Positions 1-8,033 of a stretch of DNA of 33,457 nucleotides are shown piece by piece. Position 1 is the stretch's first letter; the number at the start of each line of letters is the position of its first letter. Source of the stretch: Planctomycetota bacterium (GTDB lineage Bacteria > Planctomycetota > UBA1135 > UBA2386); assembly GCA_020425915.1 (NCBI GenBank), contig JAGQQZ010000613.1:1-33457 (forward strand). Reading direction: 5' to 3'. The notes below the pieces were generated by a model that was given only the letters and a program-made list of their open reading frames with translations, made no database searches and was not told the origin of the DNA. A program made the translations under genes and the position numbers.

Positions 1-2
1 AG

Positions 3-89
3 CGCCTCGGCGGCGGCTTCGGCCTCGAGATCGGAGGCGGCACCGAACTCGGCGTCGTGCTCGTGTTCCCGGTCGGCACCCGGGTCTGA
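3..89 (+). CDS. C-terminal end of an unknown protein (partial, 5' end outside window)
   Basis: Only the last 28 codons are inside the window, ending in TGA. The reading frame gives a Gly-rich tail of alternating small and hydrophobic residues (GGGFGLEIGGG, then GVVLVFPVG). This pattern would fit the final beta-strands of a beta-rich or outer-membrane protein. The frame is favoured because it is open to its stop and its composition looks protein-like, unlike the Arg-rich alternatives. It converges on parA with a 23-nt gap. No function can be assigned from so short a piece. Confidence 0.45.
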   Translation, partial: RLGGGFGLEIGGGTELGVVLVFPVGTRV

Positions 90-93
90 GAAG

Positions 94-107
94 CGACCCG
101 AGGGTCG
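94..107. terminator. Short hairpin between convergent genes
   Basis: CGACCC and GGGTCG form a perfect inverted repeat around GA, realistically a 5-bp stem with a 4-nt loop. It fills most of the 23-nt gap between the upstream gene's stop and the parA stop. There is no T-run on either strand, so a classical intrinsic terminator is not shown. A bidirectional transcript-end structure is an inference from its position. Confidence 0.35.
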
Positions 108-112
108 AGCGG

Positions 113-1207
113 TCAGTCGGCGCCCGCTTCCAACTCGGGGAGTCGCGTCGGCCGGCCAAGCGGGTCCTGCCGCAACGGCGCCGGCCGATCCTCGAGCATG
201 GTCGACGCCACGGTCGTACCTGCGACCACGTCGTCGATCTCTCCCTCGAGCATCGCTTTGACCAGCGCCTCTTCCTCGTCAGGGTCGAGCTCGGTTCCAA
301 CCTCGACCTCCCGGGCCCCCACGGCGGGCGTCTCGGCCGGCTCCTCGGCGGCGAGGACTTCGCTGGAACCCGGAGCCGGCTCCTCGACGATCTCGTCGGT
401 GGCATCCGCGTCCTCGTCCTCGTCGAGCTCGTAGCGCTCGCCGAGGACCTCGGCGGCGAGACCGCCGTAGTCCCAGGCACCCGCCGATTCCGGATCGTGC
501 TCGAAGATCGTCCGTCCGAAGCTCGGCGCCTCGGCCAGCTTGACGTTCGAACGGATCGGATACTTGGACACCAGGTCGCCGAAATGGTGGTCGATCTCGG
601 CCAGCACCTCGGCCGTGAGCCGAGTTCGGAAGTCGACCATGCACGGCACGACCTTGGTGATCCGCAACGCGGGGTTGAGTCGCGATCGCACGAGTTCGAT
701 CACCTCGGTGAGCTTGGCCATCCCCTGCAGCGAGAAGTAGTCGGCCTGCATCGGGATCAGCACCTCCGCCGCCGCGCAGAGCGCGTTCGCGGAGATGACG
801 CCCAGCGAGGGGGGGCAGTCGAGCAACACGAAGTCGAACGGCTCGTTCGAGTCCTTCTCGTAGCGCTCGAGGGCGTCCTTGAGGACCATCTCCCGTCCGA
901 TCTTGTTCGCCAGGATCTGTTCGACGCCGCCGAGCGAGGATTCGGACGGAACGACGAACAGACCCTCTTCGTTCGACGGCACGAGCAGCTCAGCGAGCGG
1001 CTTCTGCTCGAGGAGGAGCGTGGTCATCGTCGCCGATTCGTCCGTCGGCCGGCGGTCGACGTGGAGCGACAGGTTCCCTTGCGGGTCGAGGTCGAGCAGC
1101 AGCACGCGCTTGCCACGCCGTGCGAGGCCGGCGCCGAGATTCAAGGTCGTCGTCGTCTTGCCGACGCCGCCCTTCTGGTTGATGACCGCGATGCACCTCA
1201 TCGTCAA
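113..1207 (-). CDS. parA: ParA/Soj-type chromosome-partitioning ATPase with acidic C-terminal extension
   Basis: A 364-residue ParA-family ATPase, which would bind DNA and form ATP-dependent gradients that move chromosome origins or other cargo. The deviant Walker A motif KGGVGKTT is at residues 12-19, the DLDPQGN motif at 39-45 and Walker B (FVLLDCPP) at 126-133. Typical ParA proteins end near residue 260. Here about 104 further residues (261-364) follow, very rich in Asp, Glu, Ala and Pro and probably disordered. The ATG overlaps the bshB1 stop (ATGA) and is preceded by GGAG; a second ATG two codons on is possible. No parB lies next to it in the window. The minus-strand operon ends here. 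Confidence 0.9.
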   Translation of the reverse strand: MTMRCIAVINQKGGVGKTTTTLNLGAGLARRGKRVLLLDLDPQGNLSLHVDRRPTDESATMTTLLLEQKPLAELLVPSNEEGLFVVPSESSLGGVEQILANKIGREMVLKDALERYEKDSNEPFDFVLLDCPPSLGVISANALCAAAEVLIPMQADYFSLQGMAKLTEVIELVRSRLNPALRITKVVPCMVDFRTRLTAEVLAEIDHHFGDLVSKYPIRSNVKLAEAPSFGRTIFEHDPESAGAWDYGGLAAEVLGERYELDEDEDADATDEIVEEPAPGSSEVLAAEEPAETPAVGAREVEVGTELDPDEEEALVKAMLEGEIDDVVAGTTVASTMLEDRPAPLRQDPLGRPTRLPELEAGAD

Positions 1208-1908
1208 CTCCGATCTGGCAACAGCGAAATCAGGCTGGGCAACGAGAGCCCACCGTCGGCGACGAACGGCTCAGCGGCCTGACAACCCGACAGCGACCCG
1301 AAGTAGCGATCCCGTGCCTCGGCCCGTTCGAGCACGTCGAGCTTCCGGACACGATGTGCGTCGCTCCCGGTGACCTGGGACGCGTAGCACTCGAGCGCCG
1401 CGCGCTTCTTCGCGACGTGGGCACTGATGTCGACGCACACCGTCGGCTGGATCAGGTCGTTCCCGGCGTAGAACATCACACGGGCGGGCCGATGCGCAGG
1501 GCCCAGTCCGGGTTCGAAATTGGCGAGACCCGCGTGGAAGAACGCGCGCCGTGCGACCCGGCCGGTCTCCGCGTGGTCCGGATGGATGTCGACCGTGGTC
1601 GGGCCGAGCATGAGTGCGGGCCGCAACCGCCGGATCTGCTCGACGACCGCGTTCAACGCCCGCGCGTCGTCGCGCAGCTCGGCGTCGGGCAGACCGAGAT
1701 CGATCCGCTCGGCCACACCGAGGACGTTCGCCGCAGCCGCCGCCTCCCCGGCGCGGATCTCAGGCGTCCCGAGCGTGCCCTTCTCACCCCGTGACATGTC
1801 CACGATCGCGACGCGGGCGCCGCGCGAAACGAGGTCGACGATCGTGCCGCCGCAGCCGATCTCAGCGTCATCGGGGTGCGCCGCGAGCACGAGGACGTCG
1901 ACGGTCAC
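1204..1908 (-). CDS. bshB1: BshB1-type N-acetylglucosaminyl-malate deacetylase (bacillithiol biosynthesis)
   Basis: A 234-residue PIG-L/LmbE-family zinc deacetylase. BshB1 removes the acetyl group from N-acetylglucosaminyl-malate, the second step of bacillithiol synthesis, in the cytoplasm. The metal-binding signature AHPDDAEIG is at residues 10-18 and a second histidine motif, HPDHAETG, at 109-116. The assignment to BshB1 rather than another PIG-L deacetylase rests on length and on the directly upstream bshC. The start is GTG, overlapping the bshC stop (GTGA), and the stop overlaps the parA start, so translation is probably coupled through the operon. A longer open frame upstream lies inside bshC and is not used. 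Confidence 0.88.
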   Translation of the reverse strand: MTVDVLVLAAHPDDAEIGCGGTIVDLVSRGARVAIVDMSRGEKGTLGTPEIRAGEAAAAANVLGVAERIDLGLPDAELRDDARALNAVVEQIRRLRPALMLGPTTVDIHPDHAETGRVARRAFFHAGLANFEPGLGPAHRPARVMFYAGNDLIQPTVCVDISAHVAKKRAALECYASQVTGSDAHRVRKLDVLERAEARDRYFGSLSGCQAAEPFVADGGLSLPSLISLLPDRS

Positions 1909-3476
1909 AGTTCGACGACTCCGTGATCGATGCAGAACGGATCCGCGGCATCGAGGATCGATCGCGAGATCGAGGTCCCGTGCCGAACCATGAAGGGCAG
2001 GATCGGCAGCACTCGCTCCTGCAGGCGACCGCGCGGCCGTAGGTTCGCGACGAGCTTGCGGACCTGCAGCAACCCGGTGCCCACACGCTGTTCGCGAGCC
2101 TTGCGCAGCTTCTTGGTGAGCTTCGTGAGCTCCTCCGCGATCTTCGACTGGGTCCTGGATGCGGGAGCCACGAGTTGCGGATCCGAGTCCGCGACCAGCG
2201 CGGCGATGCGCTTGAGCTCCGAGTCGATCTGGTCGCCGAGCGAGTTCAAGGCCTCCTCGACCGTGCCCTCCGATCCGTCGTCGAGTTCCGCCGCGATCTC
2301 CGCCGGATCCCGCGTGAGGTCCGGGATGTCGAGACCGCAGCGGTTCAGGACGCGACCGATCGACGGTTCGACGAGCGTCATCGACGCCCGCGGCACGAAC
2401 ACCGGCTGCGGAACGCCGAGCGTCTTGTAGAGCGGCCCCGCGATCGCGAGGTACGACAGTTCGCCGGGACCGACGACGAATCCGATCGTCGGCAGGCAGG
2501 CGTCCTGCCACAGCGGTCGCAGCAGCACGCCCGGACTGAGGTCCTGAGCGCGTCGGAAGGGCTCGCTCGCGGCGAGCGGAACGCGTCGATCCCCGGCCAT
2601 CTCGAACATCAGCGTGGCCGTCGGGTCCATCGTCACGTCGAGTCCGATGTCGGTGAGGTGTTCGGTGACGCCTCCGATCCGGTCGCGGATCGAGTCCGAC
2701 ATCTCGCACCAGCGCGGCAGCACTTCGAATGCCGAGGCGGGCAGGTCACGCGGTTCGATGACGAGCAGGCCGTCCTCGCCGAACAGCGAGAACAGGAGCC
2801 GCGCCATCGCGTCGCCAAAGTGCTCGTCGGCGTGGCGTGGCCGGAACACGTCCATCACCGATTCGAGGAAGTCGCTGTCGGGGAGTAGCGTCGCGACCTC
2901 GGCGAGCGCGCTTTCCATCGCCCGGCCGACCCGGATCGACCGAATCGGCTCCCCGCTCGCAGCCGGCAGGTCGAGCCGCACCCGCTGCACCTCCTGCGAC
3001 GAGTTCGGCAGGAAGGCGCGGTTGACCTCGTCGAGATCGTGGTCGTCGCTGTGGTTCCAGAACACCGGCACGACGCGCGGCGCATCGGGCAATTCCGACA
3101 GTTCGCGCGCGAGCCGGACCGCAGTCGCCGCCTTGTGCACCGAATACAGCGGTCCACCGAAGAGGCCCGGCTGCTGGCCGGTGATCACGAAGAACGTGTC
3201 GTCCGACGCCACGGCTCGGGCGCTGTCCAGCACTTCCTGCGGTGCCCCATGCCGTTCCGCGTAGTCGGTGAACGAGACCGACAAGTCCCGGCGATCGACG
3301 AGCCGACGCGCGTTCAGCGGAGCGCGACGCAGCAGGTCCGCCCCATTTCGCGGGCGGCTGCCGAGGAACTGCCGGATCTCCGGGTCGTCCTCGCAGTACC
3401 GGAGTTGCACCTCGATGGTGCCGAGGCGGCGATACGGAATGTGCCTGACGTTCGCTCTCACGTGTTCAACGCTCAC
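1905..3476 (-). CDS. bshC: BshC, putative cysteine ligase of bacillithiol biosynthesis
   Basis: A 523-residue BshC (formerly YllA) homologue, thought to add L-cysteine to glucosaminyl-malate in the last step of bacillithiol synthesis. The N-terminal Rossmann-like domain carries the family signature ITGQQPGLFGGPLY at residues 98-111, then FWNHSDDHDLDE at about 139-150. The last third has long charged helices (around residues 400-480) as expected for the family's coiled coil, and the length matches. The GTG start is chosen because GGGAGG lies 6 nt upstream. It lies 11 nt inside pyrF; a second in-frame GTG five codons later would start just past the pyrF stop. bshA is not in the window. Confidence 0.92.
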   Translation of the reverse strand: MSVEHVRANVRHIPYRRLGTIEVQLRYCEDDPEIRQFLGSRPRNGADLLRRAPLNARRLVDRRDLSVSFTDYAERHGAPQEVLDSARAVASDDTFFVITGQQPGLFGGPLYSVHKAATAVRLARELSELPDAPRVVPVFWNHSDDHDLDEVNRAFLPNSSQEVQRVRLDLPAASGEPIRSIRVGRAMESALAEVATLLPDSDFLESVMDVFRPRHADEHFGDAMARLLFSLFGEDGLLVIEPRDLPASAFEVLPRWCEMSDSIRDRIGGVTEHLTDIGLDVTMDPTATLMFEMAGDRRVPLAASEPFRRAQDLSPGVLLRPLWQDACLPTIGFVVGPGELSYLAIAGPLYKTLGVPQPVFVPRASMTLVEPSIGRVLNRCGLDIPDLTRDPAEIAAELDDGSEGTVEEALNSLGDQIDSELKRIAALVADSDPQLVAPASRTQSKIAEELTKLTKKLRKAREQRVGTGLLQVRKLVANLRPRGRLQERVLPILPFMVRHGTSISRSILDAADPFCIDHGVVEL

Positions 3477-4326
3477 GGCAAACCTCCCGCAACTCGGCGC
3501 AGAAGCCCTCGAGCGCGGCGGTGATCCGATCGAGCCAGTCGCGGTCGGTCGGCTCGAAACACTGCATGATGCCGCGACTCTGGTTGACCAAGGCACCCCG
3601 TCCGCGATCATCGAACGCAGGACCGAGGTCGGCGACGGCCCCACCTTGGGCGCCGACACCGGGGATGAGGAACCACGCGCGCGGCATGCGCGCACGCAGA
3701 CTCACGAGTTGTTCGGGATAGGTCGCACCCACGACGGCCCCTACGGCCGAATAGCCGGTCGAGTCCACCAATTCGCGCCCCCAACGATCGACCGCGTCGG
3801 CGACGGCCTCGCACAGCGTCTCGCCATCGGTCACGCGCTCTTGGAACTCACCGGCCGACGGATTGCTGGTGTGGACGAGCACGAACACGGCGCGGCCCGA
3901 CTCGCGGCATGGCGCAAGGAAGGGTTCGATCGAGTCCGAGCCAAGATAGGGATGCAAGGTGACGGCGTCGGCGTGCTCGAAGTGCGCTCGAGCGTACGCC
4001 GCTGCAGTACTCCCGATGTCGCCGCGCTTGATGTCGCCGATGACAGGCAGCCCGAGCTCGCGCGCGATGCGACAAGTCTCGATCCATGCCGCGAATCCCT
4101 CGGCACCGAACACCTCGAAGAATGCGATGTTGGGCTTCACCGCGACGGCGAGCGGCGCGATGCGCGGGAGGGCCTCGCGGTAGAACGCGACGATCCGCTG
4201 CGCCGGCGGCGCGTCGGGCTCGAGGGTCCCCGGCAGCGCGTCGAGGCGTGGATCGAGGCCGACGACGGCAGCTTGGCGGCCAGCTGCGAGCCGTGCGTCG
4301 ATTTGCTTCGTGAAGGCCTCGTCCAT
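3466..4326 (-). CDS. pyrF: Orotidine 5'-phosphate decarboxylase (type 2)
   Basis: A 286-residue OMP decarboxylase converting OMP to UMP, the last step of de novo pyrimidine synthesis. The TIM-barrel active-site residues are visible: GLDP (Asp25), KPN (Lys64) and the D-x-K-x-x-D tetrad part GDIKRGDIG (Asp98, Lys100, Asp103). The length and the D-I-K-R-G-D-I-G form fit the longer type 2 enzymes (about 270-290 aa). It is the first gene of the minus-strand operon, with ATG preceded by GGAG about 8 nt upstream. Its 3' end overlaps bshC by 11 nt. No other pyrimidine gene is nearby, so its link with bacillithiol genes looks like a lineage-specific operon. Confidence 0.95.
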   Translation of the reverse strand: MDEAFTKQIDARLAAGRQAAVVGLDPRLDALPGTLEPDAPPAQRIVAFYREALPRIAPLAVAVKPNIAFFEVFGAEGFAAWIETCRIARELGLPVIGDIKRGDIGSTAAAYARAHFEHADAVTLHPYLGSDSIEPFLAPCRESGRAVFVLVHTSNPSAGEFQERVTDGETLCEAVADAVDRWGRELVDSTGYSAVGAVVGATYPEQLVSLRARMPRAWFLIPGVGAQGGAVADLGPAFDDRGRGALVNQSRGIMQCFEPTDRDWLDRITAALEGFCAELREVCRER

Positions 4327-4465
4327 CGGTTCGCTCCGCTCATGCTAGCGGCTCGCGCGCACGAGCCCACGCGCGAAATCCGAGCCGGTTCGACGGTGGT
4401 AAAGCGCGGCGGTTTTGCTTCGCTAGACACGTCCACGACCCCGACTCGCTCGAGAGGCTGCACGT
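4327..4465. promoter_or_regulatory. Divergent promoter region between pyrF and pntAA
   Basis: These 139 nt separate the divergent pyrF and pntAA starts and must hold both promoters. A perfect 6-bp inverted repeat (GGCTCG, 6-nt loop, CGAGCC) lies at 4350-4367. No convincing -35/-10 pair was found for either gene. GAGAGG about 9 nt before the pntAA ATG is its likely ribosome-binding site. Confidence 0.4.
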
Positions 4466-5608
4466 ATGGCAAAGGTCTTCGTTCCCCGAGAATCCGAAGC
4501 CGGCGAAACCCGCGTCGCCGCGACCCCGGAGACCGTGCGGGGGTTCGTCAAGGCCGGTTTCGACGTCGTCGTCGAGCACGACGCTGGCGCGTCGGCGGGC
4601 TTCACGAACGCGGAGTTCGAGGAGGCCGGTGCCAAGATCGGCTACGAACTGGGCGAGGCGGACCTCGTGCTCTGCATTCGGCCGCTCGAACCCGAGGCCT
4701 GCGGCAAGCTCAAGCCCGGCGCAATCGTCATCGGCAGCCTGCAGCCGACGGTCCATACGAACTCCGTCCAGGCGCTCGCGAACGCCAAGGCGACGTCGTT
4801 CGGGCTCGAGCTCGTACCACGAATCACCCGAGCGCAGAAGATGGACATCCTGAGCAGCCAGGCGACCGCCGCCGGCTACCAGGCCGTGCTGATGGCGGCC
4901 GCGCACCTTCCGAAGTTCTTTCCGCTGTTGATGACCGCGGCCGGCACGATCAAGCCGGCTCGGGTCTTCATCCTCGGCGCCGGCGTCGCCGGTCTACAAG
5001 CGATCGCGACGGCACGTCGACTCGGCGCCGTCGTCGAAGCCAACGACGTGCGGTCGGCCGCCGCGGAGCAGGTCGAGAGCCTCGGCGCGAAGTTCGTCGA
5101 CACCGGTACGCCACCGCAAGCCGAGACGACGGGCGGGTACGCGAAGGAGACGACGCACGAGTACCTGATGAAGCAACGTGAGATCCTCACGAAGCACGTT
5201 TCCGACGCGGACGTCGTGATCACGACGGCTCTGATCCCTGGTCGCAAGGCACCCGTCATCGTCACGGCCGACATGGTCAAGGCGATGCACCCGGGTTCGG
5301 TGATCGTGGACCTCGCCGTCGCCGCCGGCGGCAACGTCGAGGGCAGCGTGGCCGGCAAGATCGTCGACGTCGGCGGCGTGAAGATCATCGGCGAACCGAA
5401 CCTCCCGTCGCTCGTCGGCACGGACGCGAGCCGCATGTGGGCACGCAACGTGCTCGACTTCGTCAAGCCGATGTTCAAGGAAGGCGGCGGCCTCGAACCC
5501 GACTGGGAGGACGAGGTCCTGCTCGCCAGTGTCGTCACGCGCGACGGACAGATCGTTCACGAGGGCGCGAAGCAAGCGCAGCAGAGCAGCAAGGACGCCT
5601 CGCAATGA
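4466..5608 (+). CDS. pntAA: NAD(P) transhydrogenase subunit alpha 1 (NAD(H)-binding)
   Basis: A 380-residue soluble alpha-1 subunit of the proton-translocating transhydrogenase. The enzyme transfers hydride between NADH and NADP+, driven by the proton motive force, so it supplies NADPH. It starts with the alanine dehydrogenase-like N-terminus (PRESEAGETRVA). The family segment RITRAQKMDILSSQA is at about residue 113 and the NAD-binding Rossmann loop GAGVAGLQAIATARRLGA at about 171-188, followed by EANDVR. The membrane part is encoded separately by pntAB, as in many bacteria with split PntA. The stop overlaps the pntAB start (ATGA). Confidence 0.95.
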   Translation: MAKVFVPRESEAGETRVAATPETVRGFVKAGFDVVVEHDAGASAGFTNAEFEEAGAKIGYELGEADLVLCIRPLEPEACGKLKPGAIVIGSLQPTVHTNSVQALANAKATSFGLELVPRITRAQKMDILSSQATAAGYQAVLMAAAHLPKFFPLLMTAAGTIKPARVFILGAGVAGLQAIATARRLGAVVEANDVRSAAAEQVESLGAKFVDTGTPPQAETTGGYAKETTHEYLMKQREILTKHVSDADVVITTALIPGRKAPVIVTADMVKAMHPGSVIVDLAVAAGGNVEGSVAGKIVDVGGVKIIGEPNLPSLVGTDASRMWARNVLDFVKPMFKEGGGLEPDWEDEVLLASVVTRDGQIVHEGAKQAQQSSKDASQ

Positions 5609-5910
5609 GTTTCGAGATCATCTTCTTCGTGTTCGTGCTCGGGGCCTTCATCGGCTTCGAGGTCATCACGAAAGTCCCGCCGACGCTGCACACGCCGCTC
5701 ATGTCCGGTAGCAATGCGATCTCGGGTGTGACGATCGTCGGCGCGATCATCTGCCTGCGGTTGTTCGAAGGCGGCTCGCCCGTCGGCATGGTCGCGCACG
5801 TGCTGGGCTTCCTCGCCGTCGTTTGCGCGATGGTCAACGTGATCGGTGGCTTCATGGTCACCGACCGCATGCTGGCGATGTTCAAGTCGAAGACCAAGAA
5901 GAAGGACTGA
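5605..5910 (+). CDS. pntAB: NAD(P) transhydrogenase subunit alpha 2 (membrane)
   Basis: A 101-residue membrane subunit with three to four hydrophobic helices. The family signature TKVPPTLHTPLMSGSNAISG is at about residues 22-41, and the basic end is KSKTKKKD. It forms part of the proton channel with PntB. The ATG overlaps the pntAA stop, which fixes the start; a longer open frame upstream is antisense-like noise inside pntAA. Three nt separate it from pntB. Confidence 0.95.
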   Translation: MSFEIIFFVFVLGAFIGFEVITKVPPTLHTPLMSGSNAISGVTIVGAIICLRLFEGGSPVGMVAHVLGFLAVVCAMVNVIGGFMVTDRMLAMFKSKTKKKD

Positions 5911-5913
5911 GTC

Positions 5914-7344
5914 GTGGAGAAGCTGTACGTCTACCTGTATCTGCTCGCCACGGCGCTGTTCATCCTCGGCCTGAAGCGTCTGTCCGGCGTCCGCACCGCG
6001 CGCGGCGGCAACCGCCTGGCCGCGCTCGGCATGCTGATCGCGATCGTCGCGGCGGGCATGGAGGGGGTCGGAAGCGGTGGCCTCAGCTGGAGCATGTTGC
6101 TCCCCGCGATGCTGCTCGGCACGGCGATCGGCGCATTCCTCGCCACCAAGGTCGAGATGACCGAGATGCCCGAGCTCGTCGCCGCATTCAACGGTGTCGG
6201 CGGGCTCGCCTCGGCTGTGGTCGCGCTGTCGTTCCTGGCGAACCACACCGCGGATGGGTCACTAATCGACCTGTTGTCGGAAGCGCACGACATCGAATCC
6301 CCGGTCAGCACGGCAATCACGCTGCCGCTCAGCATCCTGATCGGCATCGCGACGCTGACCGGCAGTTTCGTCGCCTACCTGAAGCTCGGTGGCAAGAAGA
6401 TGAGCCATCCGTTCGCCGGCAGCTCGCGTCACGGCGTGCACCTGCTGCTCGGCGCGCTCGCGATCGTCTCGAGCCTGTGGATGATCCTCTGGGCCACGAA
6501 CGGTGGTTCGCAGTGGCTGGCGATCGTCGTGCTCGTCGTGATCTCCGGCATCCTCGGCGTGTTCCTGACGATGCCGATCGGCGGCGCCGACATGCCGGTC
6601 GTCGTCGCGTTGCTGAACTCGTACTCGGGGCTCGCGGCCGCCGCGAGCGGGTTCGTCATCCAGAACCTGTTGCTCGTCGTCGCCGGTTCGCTGGTCGGCG
6701 CCTCGGGCCTGATCCTCACGCGGATCATGTGCAAGGCGATGAACCGTTCGCTCGGCAACGTGCTGCTCGGCGGGATCGGTGACGACTCCGTCGCCGAGGA
6801 CGCGCGCGAGTACTCGAACATCAAGGAGTCCTCCCCCGAGGAGGTCGCGATGCTGCTCGATGCGGCGACTTCGGTCATCATCGTGCCCGGCTACGGACTC
6901 GCGGTCGCGCAAGCGCAGCACGTCGTGCGCGAACTCGCGAACGAACTCGAGAAGCGCGACATCCAGGTCCGGTACGCGATCCACCCGGTCGCCGGCCGGA
7001 TGCCCGGTCACATGAACGTGCTGCTCGCCGAGGCCGACGTCCCTTACGAGCAGCTCTGGGAACTCGAACGCATCAATGGCGACTTCCAGAACACCGACGT
7101 CGTCATCGTCGTCGGCGCCAACGACGTCGTGAACCCGGTCGCGCGTGAGCAGGGCAACCCGATCTCGGGGATGCCGATCCTCGACGTCGACCACGCGCAG
7201 ACCGTCGTGAACATCAAGCGCAGCCTCAGTCCGGGCTATGCCGGCATCAAGAACCCGCTGTTCGAACTCGACAACAGCCTGATGGTGTTCATGGACGCGA
7301 AGGAAGCGCTGACCGAGATGCTGAAAGAGGTCAAGGAGCTGTAG
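5914..7344 (+). CDS. pntB: NAD(P) transhydrogenase subunit beta
   Basis: A 476-residue beta subunit. The first ~270 residues are a polytopic membrane domain, with conserved stretches such as TEMPELVAAFNGVGG and MPVVVALLNSYSG. The C-terminal ~180 residues are the NADP(H)-binding domain with PGYGLAVAQAQ, HPVAGRMPGHMNVLLAEA, VGANDVVNPVA and KRSLSPGYAG. Length and motifs are normal. The start is GTG, 3 nt after the pntAB stop, with GAAGGA about 9 nt upstream inside pntAB. It converges on the HTH gene and ends in a hairpin. Confidence 0.96.
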   Translation: MEKLYVYLYLLATALFILGLKRLSGVRTARGGNRLAALGMLIAIVAAGMEGVGSGGLSWSMLLPAMLLGTAIGAFLATKVEMTEMPELVAAFNGVGGLASAVVALSFLANHTADGSLIDLLSEAHDIESPVSTAITLPLSILIGIATLTGSFVAYLKLGGKKMSHPFAGSSRHGVHLLLGALAIVSSLWMILWATNGGSQWLAIVVLVVISGILGVFLTMPIGGADMPVVVALLNSYSGLAAAASGFVIQNLLLVVAGSLVGASGLILTRIMCKAMNRSLGNVLLGGIGDDSVAEDAREYSNIKESSPEEVAMLLDAATSVIIVPGYGLAVAQAQHVVRELANELEKRDIQVRYAIHPVAGRMPGHMNVLLAEADVPYEQLWELERINGDFQNTDVVIVVGANDVVNPVAREQGNPISGMPILDVDHAQTVVNIKRSLSPGYAGIKNPLFELDNSLMVFMDAKEALTEMLKEVKEL

Positions 7345-7361
7345 CGCCGCGCGCGGTCTAC
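7341..7361. terminator. Hairpin enclosing the stop codons of pntB and the HTH gene
   Basis: GTAG (7341-7344, containing the pntB TAG) pairs with CTAC (7358-7361, containing the complement of the HTH gene's TAG). Inside it, CCG-CGCG-CGG at 7347-7356 forms a second stem. There is no T-run. It is probably a shared transcript end for the convergent genes, inferred from position and symmetry. Confidence 0.4.
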
Positions 7362-7837
7362 GGTCGGAACAGTTTCCCGGCGTGTGCGCTGTCCGGGAAC
7401 TTGCCCGCCACCGCGTTCGCGCGCCGCACGGCCTCCTTCAGCGAGACGATGCGCGCACCGTCCTCGATCGGGATCCAGACCGAGTGCTCGCGGCGCTCCT
7501 GCACCACCGCGTCGAATTGCTCGGTGGTCTCGGCAGCGTCGAGCCGATCGAGCAAGGCCTGGTCGAGCAGCGCGGATCCGTCGGACACCGCGATCTCCGT
7601 CACACCGAGCAGCGCATCGCAGCTGACGCCGTAGACACGCGCGAGTTCGATCAGGTCCTGACAGGACGGTAGCCGGGCGCCGCTTTCCCAGCGCGAGATC
7701 GCCGACTCGTGACACCCGACACGTCCTGCGACCTCGTCCTGCGTCAGGTCGAGCCGCGCGCGGAGTTGGCGCAGGCGCACGGCGACTTCGGACGCGAGCT
7801 TCGAGCGTCGCGGATCGACGGGTCTCTCTGGGGTCAT
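7358..7837 (-). CDS. Small XRE-family helix-turn-helix regulator
   Basis: A 159-residue protein with an N-terminal XRE/Cro-type HTH at about residues 19-75. Visible pieces are RQLRARLDLTQDEVAGRVG, then ESAISRWESGARLPS and a closing LIELARVYGVSCDALLG. The C-terminal half is helical and unassigned; it could sense a ligand or mediate dimerisation. The chosen ATG follows domain logic. An in-frame ATG nine codons upstream (7862-7864) is equally possible, and neither has a strong ribosome-binding site. The gene is divergent from the ECF sigma factor gene, suggesting it may control that gene, its own promoter or both. The target is unknown. Confidence 0.85.
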   Translation of the reverse strand: MTPERPVDPRRSKLASEVAVRLRQLRARLDLTQDEVAGRVGCHESAISRWESGARLPSCQDLIELARVYGVSCDALLGVTEIAVSDGSALLDQALLDRLDAAETTEQFDAVVQERREHSVWIPIEDGARIVSLKEAVRRANAVAGKFPDSAHAGKLFRP

Positions 7838-7927
7838 CGGGTTCGCGTTGGGGCGGACGGGCATTGTACGTGCCGATCCGCAGGTCTTCGGTGGTTGTCG
7901 AGAGGATCGGAATCGACGGCACAGAAC

Positions 7928-7956
7928 TTGACAATTCGTCAAACTTCGTGAAGGAT
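7928..7956 (+). promoter_or_regulatory. Putative sigma-70-type promoter of the ECF sigma gene with overlapping operator-like repeat
   Basis: TTGACA (7928-7933) is a perfect -35 hexamer. Seventeen nt later AAGGAT (7951-7956) is a fair -10. The -35 is the left half of the inverted repeat TTGAC-AATTC-GTCAA (7928-7942), placed so that a bound protein would block polymerase. CTTC-GT-GAAG (7944-7953) is a second small palindrome in the spacer. The neighbouring HTH protein is an obvious candidate ligand, but this is inference. Confidence 0.5.
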
Positions 7957-8033
7957 CGGCTTTCTCTTCGGAGCTCGCGGTCTCATTGGGACTTCGAGCT
8001 CTCTTGCACCTCAGAAAACACACCCAGAAGAAG

